A DNA stretch of 64,000 bases. It comes from Clusia tigrina (taxonomy: Eukaryota; Arthropoda; Insecta; Diptera; Clusiidae). Where the stretch lies: positions 217,362,194 to 217,426,193 of the forward strand of contig OV050031.1 in the NCBI GenBank assembly GCA_920105625.2, in the 5' to 3' direction. Below the pieces are notes generated by a model. The model was not told the origin of the DNA. It made no database searches and worked only from the letters and a program-made list of their open reading frames with translations. The translations under genes and the position numbers were made by a program. Of this stretch, positions 38,401 through 48,582 are shown piece by piece; the stretch's first letter is position 1; each line of letters starts with the position of its first letter.

Positions 38401-41400
38401 CGACGCCAACGCCGACGCCAACACCAGCGCCAGCCAGGCCACCCAACATATTCACCGATCCACCCAAGGCGCTCTGCGGCGGATGGTGTTGCGTCTGCGG
38501 CTGCGGCCAGATTTGCAGCAGATACTTCAGTATGGCAATGGGTTGGGCGTGGTCAACATCTGCACCAGGTAAAACGTTGGAAGAATGCAGCATTAGCGGA
38601 GGACCCATAACGGTAGCGAGTGCCTGAGCAGACATCTTGTTGCGTTCGGAGTTGGAGACGACAAGTGATAAATGGTCGAGCAGGAAAACTAAGGTGGCCT
38701 GTAAATGGGAGGAAGTAGAATGTGACTCATCGTGACTCAGATTGGTAGCTATGAGTGGTCTGCACTTACTCTATTTGTCCTAGGCAGGCAATCGAGTATG
38801 CTTAGCATAAGTTTCGCATTACCCTCGGGATCATCTGGCAAGCAAACAGCTGTAAAGAAAATCATAATTAAAAATCAAATCAATCATTTAAAAAAAGACC
38901 GGGAAATAGGCCACTATTGCTATATTGATCTACGATTTCTAGGATGAGTCTAGGAGATAAGTAACTGGAAGAGGATCCTTCTATATTTTGAATCCAATAA
39001 ATCGTATTGCCACGAACAATTGGGTTGATTGCCGTCTCTCTAGCAACACAGCTCTTTACGGACTCTTCCGAAGTCAATTGGAATTCCTGCCAATTCGATC
39101 TTATAATTTAGACCAAACCCCATTTTCAACAGATATTATATATAAAATCCCTCGCGACGAGATTGAAAAAAGATATTAATACATGAAAGAGATGACGTAT
39201 ATTTATACACTGACGGCGGAAACTGATAAGTGCGAGAAGGTGTGGGGGTTTATTTAAAGACTTTGGGCTCATTTATTCTGCCGCACCACTGAAAAGTATA
39301 TCACACCAATATGCTACGAGACATTGCAAACCAACTTGGAGCATACCAGAATCTTTCAACGAGCAATTTCTGTCCTCAATGATAACCTTACCTTAATTAC
39401 CTACTCAATGATAACCAAACATTTATATAGTCAGTTAAGGAGTCTTCCACCTGTAAGGATACCTATAGCTAACCTCTGAATGAGCTGCCTTGAGACGTTA
39501 GACGGTTAATCTACTCTCAGTATACAGTGATAAACTGACCCAACTGCATGAACCACACTTTGGGGTCCTCTCATATCTCACACCAGCCAAGAACACTGGT
39601 ACCATTTCCTACTCGCAGATTTCTTCTTAAAAAAGACATCATCTAAGATGTCCACTGGAGAAGTTAATGTAAACTGATATATCCCTAATGTAAAAATATA
39701 TCCCTCAAATTTAATAGGTGACACCTTCCAATAGTCCTGACTCCCAAACGAGCCAGATGCCTATATACTCTAATTTCCCGTCATTCCTTTGGAGAAAGTA
39801 AATGAATTAGGAAGATAACGATGTCCTCCAATTTCTCTACGAACTTTTTGGGTGCTATTAGAAAACCTTTTCTAAAGACTTTGATTGTAAACTATAAACT
39901 GTGTTGATATAAGGGGTCTATTAATTGCCTGTAAATGGTTTCAACACTCAGCCACTATGAAAGGAAAATCCTTTAGCCCTCTAGGATTGAAAATACATTC
40001 AATTTGTATTATGAGTTTGGTCCCCTCTGGTACAGGCACGCAACTATTCTAACTCTAAGCCAACAATTTGTGAATATTTTGATCAATCATTGATATTGCA
40101 ATAGTGACCCCATCCCCCAAAGCGCGGAATCTCAACCTACACAAAGCGTCGACTGTCATATGGAAGAGACAACGCGTAAACAATGGCTCCGGCAGCTCCC
40201 TGAGGTAGTCCTTCAGCACACCGGTTATAACATTAATATCAGGAACATGTTCTGGGCTCAATTCCACGGCGCGACTATTACGCTCGAAAGCCTCACGCAG
40301 CAAACGTTTCTTCGTTGCCGAACCACACAAGCGATACAGCCCGATTATATCGAGTCCGCGTCGCTCCACCTCCTCGACACAGCGCCTGAGCACAATTGGC
40401 ACGGGAGCACTGCCGGGCGCACCCTTCAACTCTCGGTTCACCACCGACTCGAGATCCGCACCGAACAATGTTGGATAACCGGCGCGTAAACTGGGCAAAC
40501 CGCGGCGTTTGTACAACGTGATGGGATCCGTGTGGCGCATGCGTATGTAAATTGTGCCACGTGGCTCCACCTTGAGAGCGAGTTGATGCAGCGGCGACTG
40601 GCGCAGAATCGACGATAACGATATGGCGCCACGATAGCAGAGCTTATGTCGATGCTGCGGATCCCACGAGTACACGAGTACATCCAGCTGCTTGTTGTTC
40701 ACCAGGTCCAGCTCGAACGACTCATCCCAGTCGAATTGCAGATCACCGGAACGCACTACGGTGCGCGCTTTGTGCACGCGATCGCATTCGATCACACAGT
40801 ACAGATCCCGCATCTGTGGTTGCGTTTGATTGTGCATAACACCCATGTCGGGCGCCGAGCGTAAGCCTCGACCTGCCAGCAAGTGGATCCACAACATGCC
40901 CGAGACGCCGCCAATGTCGACGATCGGCTTGTCGAGCTTGTACTTGGCGAATTCCGCCGGGTTAATATCAATTTGTCTGTGCGTTCTGGGTATGGTGGCG
41001 CTGGGTGTGGGCGCCGGACTCTGATGGCCAGCAGTGCTCATGATGCTGCCGCTGGGACTGGCTGGTCCGGCGGAGAGTTCCAGCAATTGACGCATACGAC
41101 GTATGCTGGGCGAGCGAATGGATACCGGGCCACCGATTTGCTGCGACGACATTGAGCGTACAGGTAGTGACGAGATGGGACGCGGCATGCCCAGGTGACG
41201 ATCCAAAGTGCCAGTGCCGAGTATGCCAGAGCGACTGGAGTAAATGCTTTCCGTCTAGAAACCAAAGGGAATATTTGAGAAGGTTACCAAACACAACACT
41301 TGACTTTAACTTACGTTCCTCAGAACATCGTGTATGTTCTCGGCACTACACGAGAAACGATGTGCCCTGGGCTGACTGAGCAGATCCCGCGTCATACGCA

Positions 41401-43406
41401 TCTGTTCGGCTATAGCGGAACTGCTGGGCGCCCGTCGTAGCCATGCACGATACTCGTCCGATGTGAAAATAGAGGGACTCGCTGTGATGCGCGATCTCAG
41501 ATCGCGGTCGCGTCTGGCATTGAACTCGGGTGCGGAAATGTTGCCATCACTCTCGTCCAAAATGCGATCGCCAATACGTGAGCGTATGCCCTGCAAACGC
41601 ACGCCGGGACGTTCGCGCGGCAACGAGTTGAACTTTGCCATATCAGGACCGCCGCCAAGAGCACTGGCTCCACCTGCGCCGACGGCACTAGCTCCACGCG
41701 GCATGCTGCCAATTGCGGGGCGATTATAGTAATAGTAACTGGGGCGCGGCCCGATTGTGGCTTCCGTGTCGCTAGAGTAGTCCAGGTTCGGACGGGAACG
41801 CCGTGACAGTGACTGAGCCCCCAAGTTCGGAGGCGCATACTTCGCTGATGTACGCGCTGGTTCGTACCGTCCGTAACGACCAAGAGTGCCACCAACTGCC
41901 ATCGGCACACCGCCAGCACTGGGCTTAAGACTAGAGCGCAAAAGAGAGTGACGTCCCAAAGAGTTTGAGTAGTCCGCATATTCGACACGCGGCAAATGTT
42001 GATCGGAGCCCGAGCGTGGAAAACGAGCGTGCTGCTGCACCAAACCCACCCCGGTGCCTGTGGACATGCGTCGCGATGGTCCGCCCGGATAGAAGGCGTG
42101 CACTTTCTCGGCCAGACTCTCGAGCGTGCCGGCATTCTGGTAGTATGCGTGCGAGGGCGCAAACGCATGTGCCTTGGGCTGCTCGGTGATGACCGATGGC
42201 GGTGGTGGCGGCTTATAGCCCCAGCTGGGTGGTTCGGCCATTGAGCTCACCCCGGTGCGTGTATTGTAGTACATGTCCAGCTGCTCCGATTGCGGGCTGT
42301 ACGTATTCAGACCCAAACCGAGACGTGAACGGGATTCGGTCATCTCACGACCATCTCCTGTAAAGAAGCGAACCCCCCATAAGTATATCAAAAGCTGCTA
42401 AAATCTCGAAATACCTGTACGTCTTTCGCGCGATGATCTGGATCTTGGCATGCGATCTGTCTCATCTAAGTCTTCGTCTCTGAGATCACGTTTAATAACG
42501 ACAACTGGCGGTGGCTTTTGTTCGGGTCTTGAGAGCGTCGGTGGGCCAGGCGAGCCGGTGCCACGATTACCGCGTCGTTGGCGAATTGCCAAAACAAGAC
42601 GTCGTGGAATTGACATAATGATGACGACATCGTCCAGCGACATGTGAGTAACATCGACCAGATTAACGGCCAGAATTTCATCGCCCACCTGCAAGAAAAG
42701 CCGCTCAATGTGAGATTTGTTCTTTGATTGCGTATGGAGAAGACATACCCTCAAACAACCGCTATTGTATACTGCAGATTCCAGAGCTATTCTAGAAATG
42801 AAGACACCATCGGTGCGGTCAGCACCATTCCCCTCGCGTATGTATAAACCTAAAGTTTGGCCAGGACGCTTAACAATTTCGACCAGCTAAATTAGGAGAC
42901 AAATGGTGAGTTGATTTGTTAACTGCAAAAAGGTGCAAACACGCTCTCACCTGTACTGTGTGTCTAGCGTCGCCTTTGGCCATTAATTTGTGAGCTGCTT
43001 CAACAGCCTGTTTCCCACCTATGCAGCGTGGCTCCAGTATACGCACAATCATTTCACCGCGCCTCTCCACCGCCTACAAAATGAAATATTAACAATATCA
43101 AAAACAGGAGCACTTGCGAATCGTTCAACTACGCACATCCAGGGCGGCCGCCGTATTCGGGTCATGATCATTTTCGACAGCTTCTATCTGGCGAAAGATC
43201 TCCGAGCTGATGCCCGACACCTTGCGGAAGTCGCCCTGCAACAAAACGGGCTCCTTGACGCCCTGCCGTTGCTGTTGGTGTGGCTGCTGGTGCTGCGTCT
43301 GTTGTTGCTCCTGGTTTGCCAGTGTTTGCATTTGATTCGCTGGCAAAGGGCCCGGCGGCGCGCGTCCTGGGCTAGCGGTAACATCAGGAACTGATCTTCC
43401 ATTTTC
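26608..43406 (-). CDS. syd-1: syd-1 / RhoGAP100F: synaptic PDZ-C2-RhoGAP protein, 11 exons, N-terminus missing
   Basis: Joining 11 exons by GT-AG rules gives 5,556 nt, or 1,851 codons plus a stop, with every intron phase compatible. Residue numbers count from the first exon found. A PDZ domain spans about 128-216, with a TLGLYI carboxylate-binding loop. A C2 domain spans about 731-857 (GMLWIHLLAGRGL to GTIYIRM). A RhoGAP domain spans about 881-1076, with the Arg-finger strand GLYRLCGS and LKDYLRELPEPLF. A Ser/Ala/Thr-rich tail of about 770 residues ends GSDEYDDLK. In flies this presynaptic scaffold helps assemble active zones and acts on Rho-family GTPases. The usual RhoGAP Asn in the NLA-x-V-x-GP motif is Ala here (AQALATVMGPPL), as I recall for the Drosophila protein. 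The initiator Met lies upstream of 43,406 and was not found. Length, order and wording match RhoGAP100F, so identification is firm. Confidence 0.95.
28495..28612 (-). CDS. syd-1: syd-1 exon J
   Basis: This exon is 118 nt and encodes PHQLAGLAGSAIPDQSPLPL then PGTPSPGSSSASTGSGSGS. Acceptor ttgcag, donor GTAAAA. It is separated from the last exon by a 97-bp intron. Confidence 0.93.
29490..29680. mobile_element. LINE 3'-tail fragment
   Basis: The phrase ctcaggcattgatgcccatt (about 29,621-29,641), followed by gtactat, recurs near 43,915-43,940 and 46,000-46,025 next to recognisable LINE coding debris. It probably marks the 3' non-coding end of one LINE family. Confidence 0.5.
30815..30928 (+). 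repeat. 29-bp tandem repeat
   Basis: Four copies of the unit tctctgagctgacctgagaa followed by tatgaatag. Confidence 0.85.
31223..31294. mobile_element. 72-bp miniature mariner-like element
   Basis: The ends cgaggtgtgatca and tgatcacaccccg are inverted copies (12 of 13 positions), each flanked by TA. The terminal sequence resembles mariner ends. It is almost all ends, with about 46 bp between them. Confidence 0.55.
31530..31745 (+). repeat. About 56-bp tandem repeat
   Basis: Four copies share ctctaaaatctgttctatat and (a)aaatcaaNctg. Confidence 0.8.
32455..32735. repeat. Cluster of microsatellites
   Basis: (GA)n at about 32,459-32,487, (GT)n at about 32,539-32,560, and (ATC/ATT)n at about 32,648-32,735. 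Confidence 0.9.
33022..33228 (+). repeat. (TGTGG/TGTAG)n pentamer tract, about 200 bp
   Basis: Pentamers TGTGG and TGTAG, with scattered TGTCG and TGTTG, make the plus strand almost free of C. Open frames on both strands (Cys/Val/Trp on plus, Thr/His on minus) are by-products. Confidence 0.93.
33895..34262 (-). mobile_element. LINE 3'-end fragment (CCTAACC tail)
   Basis: Read on the minus strand, it ends in ctaacctaacctaacc after a tail with ccgcaaaggaccttgtaggt. It matches 54,170-54,510 over more than 300 bp, including the degraded Cys-knuckle coding part. Confidence 0.75.
34835..34905 (+). repeat. 31-bp direct duplication
   Basis: gatatattttaataccaatc occurs twice in tandem, with cacg following each copy. 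Confidence 0.85.
35229..35515 (+). repeat. Polypurine tract (GA-rich), about 290 bp
   Basis: Almost all purine on the plus strand, built of gacagagagaaa-type units with internal blocks of about 60-64 bp. Minus-strand Ser/Leu/Phe frames are artefacts. Confidence 0.92.
35985..36612 (+). repeat. Tandem array whose units each carry a dyad
   Basis: Six units (dyads at 35,993, 36,097, 36,213, 36,328, 36,406 and 36,511) are 78-116 bp apart. Each has attcaccacNgtggtgaat or a variant, followed by attttcttcctcag and, further on, aggac, gaaat and cgaaacatattgatt words. Confidence 0.88.
37655..37905 (-). CDS. syd-1: syd-1 exon I
   Basis: This exon is 251 nt. The frame chosen gives RRGESTGQRGSKVSA, then a Gln run and LMAAGNLLRSSTSVTNILSQ, and ends ALQQAVQQ at a GTAAAC donor. 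Another frame is also open here (up to 198 codons), but it breaks the phase of both neighbours. A 9.0-kb intron follows. Confidence 0.92.
38344..38698 (-). CDS. syd-1: syd-1 exon H (end of RhoGAP)
   Basis: This exon is 355 nt. ATLVFLLDHLSLVVSNSERN and SAQALATVMGPPLML close the GAP domain, ending near AILKYLLQIW. A Gly/Val dipeptide run (GVGVGVGVGMGVGVGGG) follows. The conserved Asn of the usual NLA-x-V-x-GP motif is Ala. Confidence 0.95.
38770..38849 (-). CDS. syd-1: syd-1 exon G (RhoGAP core)
   Basis: This exon is 80 nt and encodes VCLPDDPEGNAKLMLSILDC then LPRTNR, a RhoGAP helix. Acceptor ttctttacag, donor GTAAGT. Confidence 0.93.
38850..40140 (-). other. syd-1: 1.3-kb intron of syd-1
   Basis: This separates exons F and G within the RhoGAP domain. 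It contains a degraded LINE piece at about 39,190-39,320. The rest, about 39,320-40,140, shows nothing recognisable. Confidence 0.85.
39190..39320 (+). mobile_element. LINE RNase H fragment
   Basis: The plus strand reads YTDGGN, then VREGVGVYLKTLGSFILPHH, the usual first strands of a LINE RNase H domain (YTDGSK..GVGVY..LP), with one stop between them. Confidence 0.5.
40141..41254 (-). CDS. syd-1: syd-1 exon F (C2 and first half of RhoGAP)
   Basis: This exon is 1,114 nt, starting TESIYSSRSGILGTGT after a tctag acceptor. It contains the whole C2 domain and the RhoGAP domain as far as FHMTVDAL. The donor GTAGGT was placed at 40,140 because it alone rejoins the RhoGAP frame, giving DAL-S-VCLPDDPEG. 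Reading past it would add an unrelated 28-residue tail. Confidence 0.95.
41315..42357 (-). CDS. syd-1: syd-1 exon E (PDZ-C2 linker)
   Basis: This exon is 1,043 nt, using the first base supplied by exon D to complete a Gly codon. It encodes a long low-complexity linker rich in Arg, Ser, Pro, Gly and Tyr, with basic and Tyr-rich stretches such as PSYYYYNRP. It ends SCSAENIHDVLRN before a GTAAGT donor. No catalytic domain is seen, and phosphorylation or SH3-type partner sites are plausible. Confidence 0.95.
42415..42688 (-). CDS. syd-1: syd-1 exon D (PDZ, second half)
   Basis: This exon is 274 nt, starting in phase 0 and ending after the first base of a codon. VGDEILAVNLVDVTHMSLDD and VLAIRQRRG complete the PDZ domain. 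A Pro-rich then Arg/Asp-rich linker follows (DRMPRSRSSRERRT). Confidence 0.95.
42749..42886 (-). CDS. syd-1: syd-1 exon C (PDZ, first half)
   Basis: This exon is 138 nt, phase 0 to 0. It encodes LVEIVKRPGQTLGLYIREG, with the PDZ ligand-binding loop TLGLYI, then GVFISRIALESAVYNSGCLR. Confidence 0.95.
42951..43073 (-). CDS. syd-1: syd-1 exon B
   Basis: This exon is 123 nt, phase 0 to 0. It encodes AVERRGEMIVRILEPRCIGG and leads into the PDZ domain with DARHTVQ. The flanking introns are 63 and 64 bp. Confidence 0.93.
43137..43406 (-). CDS. syd-1: syd-1 exon A (first exon found)
   Basis: This exon is 270 nt, starting and ending in phase 0. It starts ENGRSVPDVTASPGRAPPGP after a ttacag acceptor and holds a Gln/His-rich linker. 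The donor GTGCGT is weaker than the others. Because the exon begins in phase 0 and has no Met of its own, a short upstream coding exon must exist. Confidence 0.93.
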
Positions 43407-43889
43407 CTGTAACGAGAAACAAAACAAGGCACATTACAATTTAAATTCACTCACTCGCTGCTTGCGAAGGGGGCATAAATTTTAATATTCTCCCAGATAA
43501 GCGTAAAGCACACCACTTAACCCTACCATGCATACATGAATAAATTTTCGCACACACTCACACACACCGAAGAGGAAGTGGAAATGGCGGTGGAGGTGGA
43601 GGTGGAGTATCCGCCTCTGTGTGAGTGGGAGTGTGCGAGTTGTTGCAGTGAGCCGCTAACATATTATGCAAAATAGAAATTTTAAAGCTCTGATTCTGGG
43701 TTCATTCCATTTAATGCTGGGTAAGTGAATAAATTTGCATGCATTTCTGCAGAGCCGAGCAGATTTGTGTGTGCGAAAAGTTCATGGGTTCAGTTTTGAT
43801 GGGGTTTTTATTATATGTGTATATAAGCAATGTCTGCGGATGCCTTTAGCAGGGTCTTTAAAGCTTTCATCTCCGGCATAAACCACAGA

Positions 43890-44800
43890 TGCAGGACAGT
43901 AGATCAGTGGACTCAGGCATCTGCGCCCATTGTACTATAAGCCTGTAAATATTTGTATGAAGGGGGAGATGGAGGATTGTGAAGTGTAAGTTACAAATTT
44001 TCACCGTTCCTTGACTCTTTTATGAATCTCAGAAGACTGTCCAGGGATTAGGAATGTACATTGTCCATTCCCAATACATCTACTACTCTTCATTCTGGCA
44101 AAGGCAGGACAAGCTCAGAGAAAATGCTCTGTGCCGCTTTGTTCTTCCGCCAGACAAGAGATGCAGTTCGGACTCTTGATGATGTCTATGGTCGACATAT
44201 GATGGCCCATAGATTATGGCCTCTGATTACCCCAACCAATGAGCGAACATCTTTCATTCGTAATGTTAGAAGGAAATCTGCAACTCTCGTATTTGGGCTC
44301 TCTAGGAAGCAAGTTCCAGTAAATTCCACCTTGTGACGGATTTAAGTCCTGACTTACATTCTTGGACAATTTTTGTGGTGCTTGACGCGTTTTCTAGGGC
44401 CTTCAGTGCAGCCTGACTGTCTGCTTACCGCGCCATTTCTTCTCATTTACCCAGTCCACTACCTTCAGTATAGCAAAAATTTCCCATTGGAATACCGTAG
44501 CCATACTTCCTATAGCCGAGAACCATCTGACATTTTCATTCAGATGCCAGGCAGCTCCAGTTCTCTTTTCAGTATTGTATCCGTCAAAGAAGAAAGTTTT
44601 CGCCGTATGCCCTACAAGTAGTTCTGGATCTGTCCAGTGTTCCCTTGTCGGAAAGCTGACGGTATACTTTCTTCCAATAGAGACTCTCAGTATGAGTTTA
44701 TCCTTCGGTGCCAGAAACAATGGGTAGTCCACGGACATCCTCTTGAACACATCTCTATGCCCACAGTTCTTGCCAATATCCCTATGAATATAAACGACCT
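43890..44800 (-). mobile_element. LINE 3'-end fragment with RNase H
   Basis: The minus-strand frame 44,750-44,403 reads FFFDGYNTEKRTGAAWHL then ATVFQWEIFAILKVVDWVNE, an RNase H domain. Downstream pieces (about 44,340-44,060) give a Cys-knuckle remnant (CISCLAEEQSGTEHFL) and a short C-terminus. The 3' tail with gcccattgtactata lies near 43,925. Several frame breaks are present. Confidence 0.7.
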
Positions 44801-44824
44801 ATCGTTAAAGTCTGTAGGTTGATG

Positions 44825-46810
44825 GCGTTACCGCAGCCGATTGATAGTTGGTATCCTGTGTTTGGTGATATATGTTTTTATTTCCTCATGGACTGTCGGT
44901 ATGTTAAGGTGGTTGCGTAATGTTTCGTTAAGGACACGCCATAGTGCATTGAAAATTACCTCACTAATTTTGCTTAAAATCTTTCCAAAATATTTATATT
45001 GGCACTCCCTGCTGAGCCTCACAACTGAAGTCCATATGTCCGTATAAGTTGTATAACACTAGATAGATAGATATATTTAAGGGTGTTATACACTGCGACC
45101 TGAAAGATCTATTGTGTGCCCCTATTTATTTGAAAGATCTATAAATCTTCTGTCAGCTTAATTTTCGACAGGAATTCATATATTTTGGAGAAATCAAGAT
45201 GAGGGATCTAGTTCATATCTATGATATATTCTTCTATAAAGAAGACGTGTATTATTCAGTGTTAGCTTAGAGTTGTAACCCTTTAACCAGTACATTGAGC
45301 TAAGTTTGATTCCCGGCTGTTTGCGTTCAGTAAAGATGTGACATGGAAAAATCAAACGCCGTTCAAGTTTTACCCCAAGATATTTATCATATTCTGCTTG
45401 AGACAACAGGCGGGCAGGAACTCCTTTTCAAAGTCAAAGCTACTTGTACTGATATAGTAGCGTTGACCCTCATTCTCCATTTATAAAACGAAATTTGAAG
45501 TCTGTCGAGGTATTTTTGTGGTTGCTTTGGAGCAGTTAAATGAGTGATGTTTGTTGCCATTATAACTGTGTCGTCAGCATAGGTCGCCATATCAATCTTC
45601 TCTATCAGGGGTAGATCTGCTCTAAATATACTGTGAAGAACAGGACCTAAATTGGAAAAATTGTGGTAGTTCCTGACTTAAATTTCACTCTGAAGTAGAG
45701 TCTTCAAGATATAATTTCAAAACATCAACATATGTTTGAGGCAGTGAGTTCTTTAGCTTGAACAGTGTGCCAGGGTGCCAAATCGAACACTTGTGTGATA
45801 GCAGGGAATGCTGAACTGGCCCAGTTCGAGAACTTTTCTTACACTATGATAAACTCTGTGTCCTTGTTCGGTGCTAGCATTTTGCTCTCGAAACCCGAAT
45901 TAGTGCCTAGGTATGAGGTCTTTCTTAAACAGTATTGGCTTTAACTTAGATAGATAGAAAATTAGAAGTTCGGTAAGCCGAAGACGGAGGTCTCCAAGCA
46001 CTCAGATATTAAAGCCCATTGTACTGTGAGCATAGAAATATTTGGGGGACGGTTTTTGAAAGAGAAGCTAAACCTTTTCAAACTTCTTTGACGTTTTTAT
46101 GAATCTCAGAAGTGCGTTCAGGGATAAGGAATGTACGTGCTCCATTCCCAAAACATTTGATCCGAATATCGGCTTCCTCATTCTGACAAAGGCAGGACAA
46201 GAGTAGGGAAAAGGCTCTCTGCCGTCCTGTTTTTCCTCCAGACAGGAGCCGCAGCTTAAGCCTAATCAATAGCAGCTTTTCAAAAACTTTGGAAATAATC
46301 GACAGCAAACTTATCGGCCTACGATGCAATTGCTTCTTAAGACTTTCTAGGTTTTTTGGAAGTAGAGATAGGTACGTAAAATGGCTGGCGACAGCGGGGA
46401 AGTAGAGTTAGGTAGGTAAAATAGGTGGGGACAATGGGGAGTAGAGTTATTTAAGAGACTTCCCATTGGCGAGGGAAATAGCACACCTCAATATTGCATT
46501 ATACAAAAATGTGATGTATTTTATAGCATTATCCGGCAGGTCTATTAGAATTTCACCTGATATCAGGGCTAATCCTGGTGCTTTTTTATGTTTAAGCATT
46601 TCAGCATAAAGTTCTTAAGTTTATTTGACCAGGATCTTCTCAAAAGTCATGAATGTCGTCATCATTTTATAGTGGATTTTAGAGAAATGGTGTCAAAACA
46701 TCACAAGGATGTTTGGCAAACGTCTTTGATTTGTCTCTGTCGGTTTTGGCCCAAGAAACATTCACAGATTTGATGGAAGCAAATTGGGCGGAGGAGTTTA
46801 ATTTCGTTAT
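44825..46810 (-). mobile_element. Jockey-like LINE reverse transcriptase, broken
   Basis: Reading leftwards on the minus strand: KHKKAPGLALISGEIL and LPDNAIKY near 46,590-46,500, RRPISLLSIISKVFEKLLL at about 46,325-46,265, then the catalytic TYADDTVIMATN at about 45,590-45,550, EYDKYLGVKLERRL at about 45,395-45,350, and the C-terminal HLNIPTVHEEI near 44,920. A second LINE tail (CFGNGARTFLIPERTSEIHK, about 46,170-46,090) and its 3' end lie inside, so one LINE piece has inserted into another. Confidence 0.75.
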
Positions 46811-48520
46811 CGCCCAGCAACCGAACATGATGTAATCTTTGAAATTTTGAAATTTAATTTAAAGTCTAATTAAATTGAGGGTTTGAAAGTTTCACTCGTA
46901 AATGTCACACAATAGAAATATAAAGGAGCACAGTTTCCAAGTCCGTCCAAACTTTGTCGGTGCTGCAGGCGACATCAAGAGCAGTGCAAACAGTAGACAA
47001 CAGCAAGCACTAAGCATAAAACGGAACAGATTAAAAAGGAGGCAACTCACTGCTACGCCCCTACTAACATACTCAATAATTATTTTGTTATCCTTGGAAG
47101 AAAACTTGTGCCCAAAATAGCGGCAGCCGCCATTGTAACTTTTTGGTTGCAACAACTGTCAGGGCGCAACACAACAGATTCCAGGCGACTAAGCAGTAGC
47201 AGCAGTTGCTGCAGCAGTGACAACAGCAACAGCCACAACAGCCACAACAACAGCAACAGCCGCAGTCACTGCATTGGAAGCTGTTGTACAATGTTCTCTC
47301 TGAGTAGAAAAATGCACAGAAATAGAGTTCGCGGAGTTTGACGATTTGAGTGAAGTTTTTCAGTATTTGTGTATTTGGAAGATCGATCTACGTCATTCAT
47401 TTATTTTGTCTGCGATTCAGTCTTAATTTATTTTATAACATGGGATTTTTCTCCAGTATACCATATTGAAACATAACTGGTTGCATACTTTTAGGGTGTG
47501 CTCTATTTGTCCTTTTCAACCCCTAAAATACACACGCGCGAAGGCATGCAAAACTGCGTTCGAAGTATAGTGGAAGTTCTGGTAAACAATCGGAGAACAC
47601 AGAGAAAGTCAAGTCTTTTTCGCTGCCAGCGTCCGTAGTGTGGATTCAACACGATTTTCAATGGATTCACCACGATTTTGAGTGGACTCAATGTACAATG
47701 TCCGTCTGCTTTACTTCGCCCCTTTGCCATTTGACGTTCAAGTTTCCTTTCTCTGTGTTCTCTGCACACAATTGACATCGACACAATTGAACAGTGATCG
47801 TCGCAGAGTGAACATAGTATTAGCAACAGTAGCATTCTCTTAAATTTGTCTATCTTGTATACTGATTGCTTTTTTACGCCCCCGTCTTATATTCTTATAT
47901 TCCGTTCCATTGAAAATTAGTCAAGATACATACCGAAATATTTCTGCTTATTTTACATTAGGACAGAGTACTGTCCTCCTGTGTTGCGAGTAATTTAAAG
48001 GGTTCGCATTGCATGTGCCTACAATTTGTAACAACAGCAACAACGGCAACAACGAAGACAACAACAAACAATAACAACTAAATGCAAATTTAAAGCTGTG
48101 CCGCAACGCTTAATAGGCAACAAACGACATTAACGCCCGTCACATGCACGTGATGTCAAAACCGACGCCCAGATTGGATGGGTTGCTAGGTGGGCAGCGA
48201 GGCAGTTGTGTTGTGCGGTGCATGCTGCATAACAAAGTTGTCAAGTGGAACGTTTTCGGTGTGAAATTTTATGCAAACTTTTACACAAAAGTTGCGCTGC
48301 GGAGAACTTTAGAAAAGTTCTTCCGAAGACGGTCTCTGAAAAGCGGTCGCTGGGAGTCGCTCCAGAAGTGCGCTGCGTGTGCTGTGGCATGGAATTGTTC
48401 AAGAAATTGTTGCATAAATAAAAGCCCTAGCAGTGTTGTTAGTTAAGTAAGTGGTGGCCAAGTAGTGTTGGCAGAATTTCCCTTTTTTGGTTTCCTTTTT
48501 CTCTCTGCTAAGCGGTGTAG
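46811..48520. other. Intronic/upstream DNA with trinucleotide runs, no gene seen
   Basis: A CAG/CAA-rich tract lies at about 47,190-47,272 and an (AAC)n tract at about 48,030-48,082. A hAT-type miniature element is listed separately. A GC-richer unique stretch lies at about 48,130-48,420. None of the frames resembles a known protein. Confidence 0.4.
47591..47764 (-). mobile_element. hAT-type miniature element, complete copy
   Basis: The 174-bp element has terminal inverted repeats CGGAGAACACAGAGAAAG and ctttctctgtgttctctg. It is flanked by taaacaat and cacacaat, an imperfect 8-bp target duplication (6 of 8). It holds the doubled accacgattttNaNtgga motif. In reverse complement it aligns to 14,273-14,411 and 25,641-25,733. 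Confidence 0.75.
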
Positions 48521-48532
48521 TAGGGTGGCAGT

Positions 48533-48582
48533 GCGGCCGGGTTGCAGTGCGGCCGGGTTGCAGTGCAGCCGGGTTGCAGTGT
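48533..48582 (+). repeat. 16-bp tandem repeat
   Basis: Three copies of gcggccgggttgcagt. Confidence 0.88.

Noticed and set aside
40055..40140. Read-through tail of exon F
   Set aside because: It adds an unrelated 28-residue end and truncates the RhoGAP domain. The GTAGGT donor restores the domain with exon G.
47088..47291. Cys-rich minus frame resembling a small secreted or metallothionein-like protein
   Set aside because: The Cys codons come from a CAG/CAA tract read in reverse, and there is no signal peptide.
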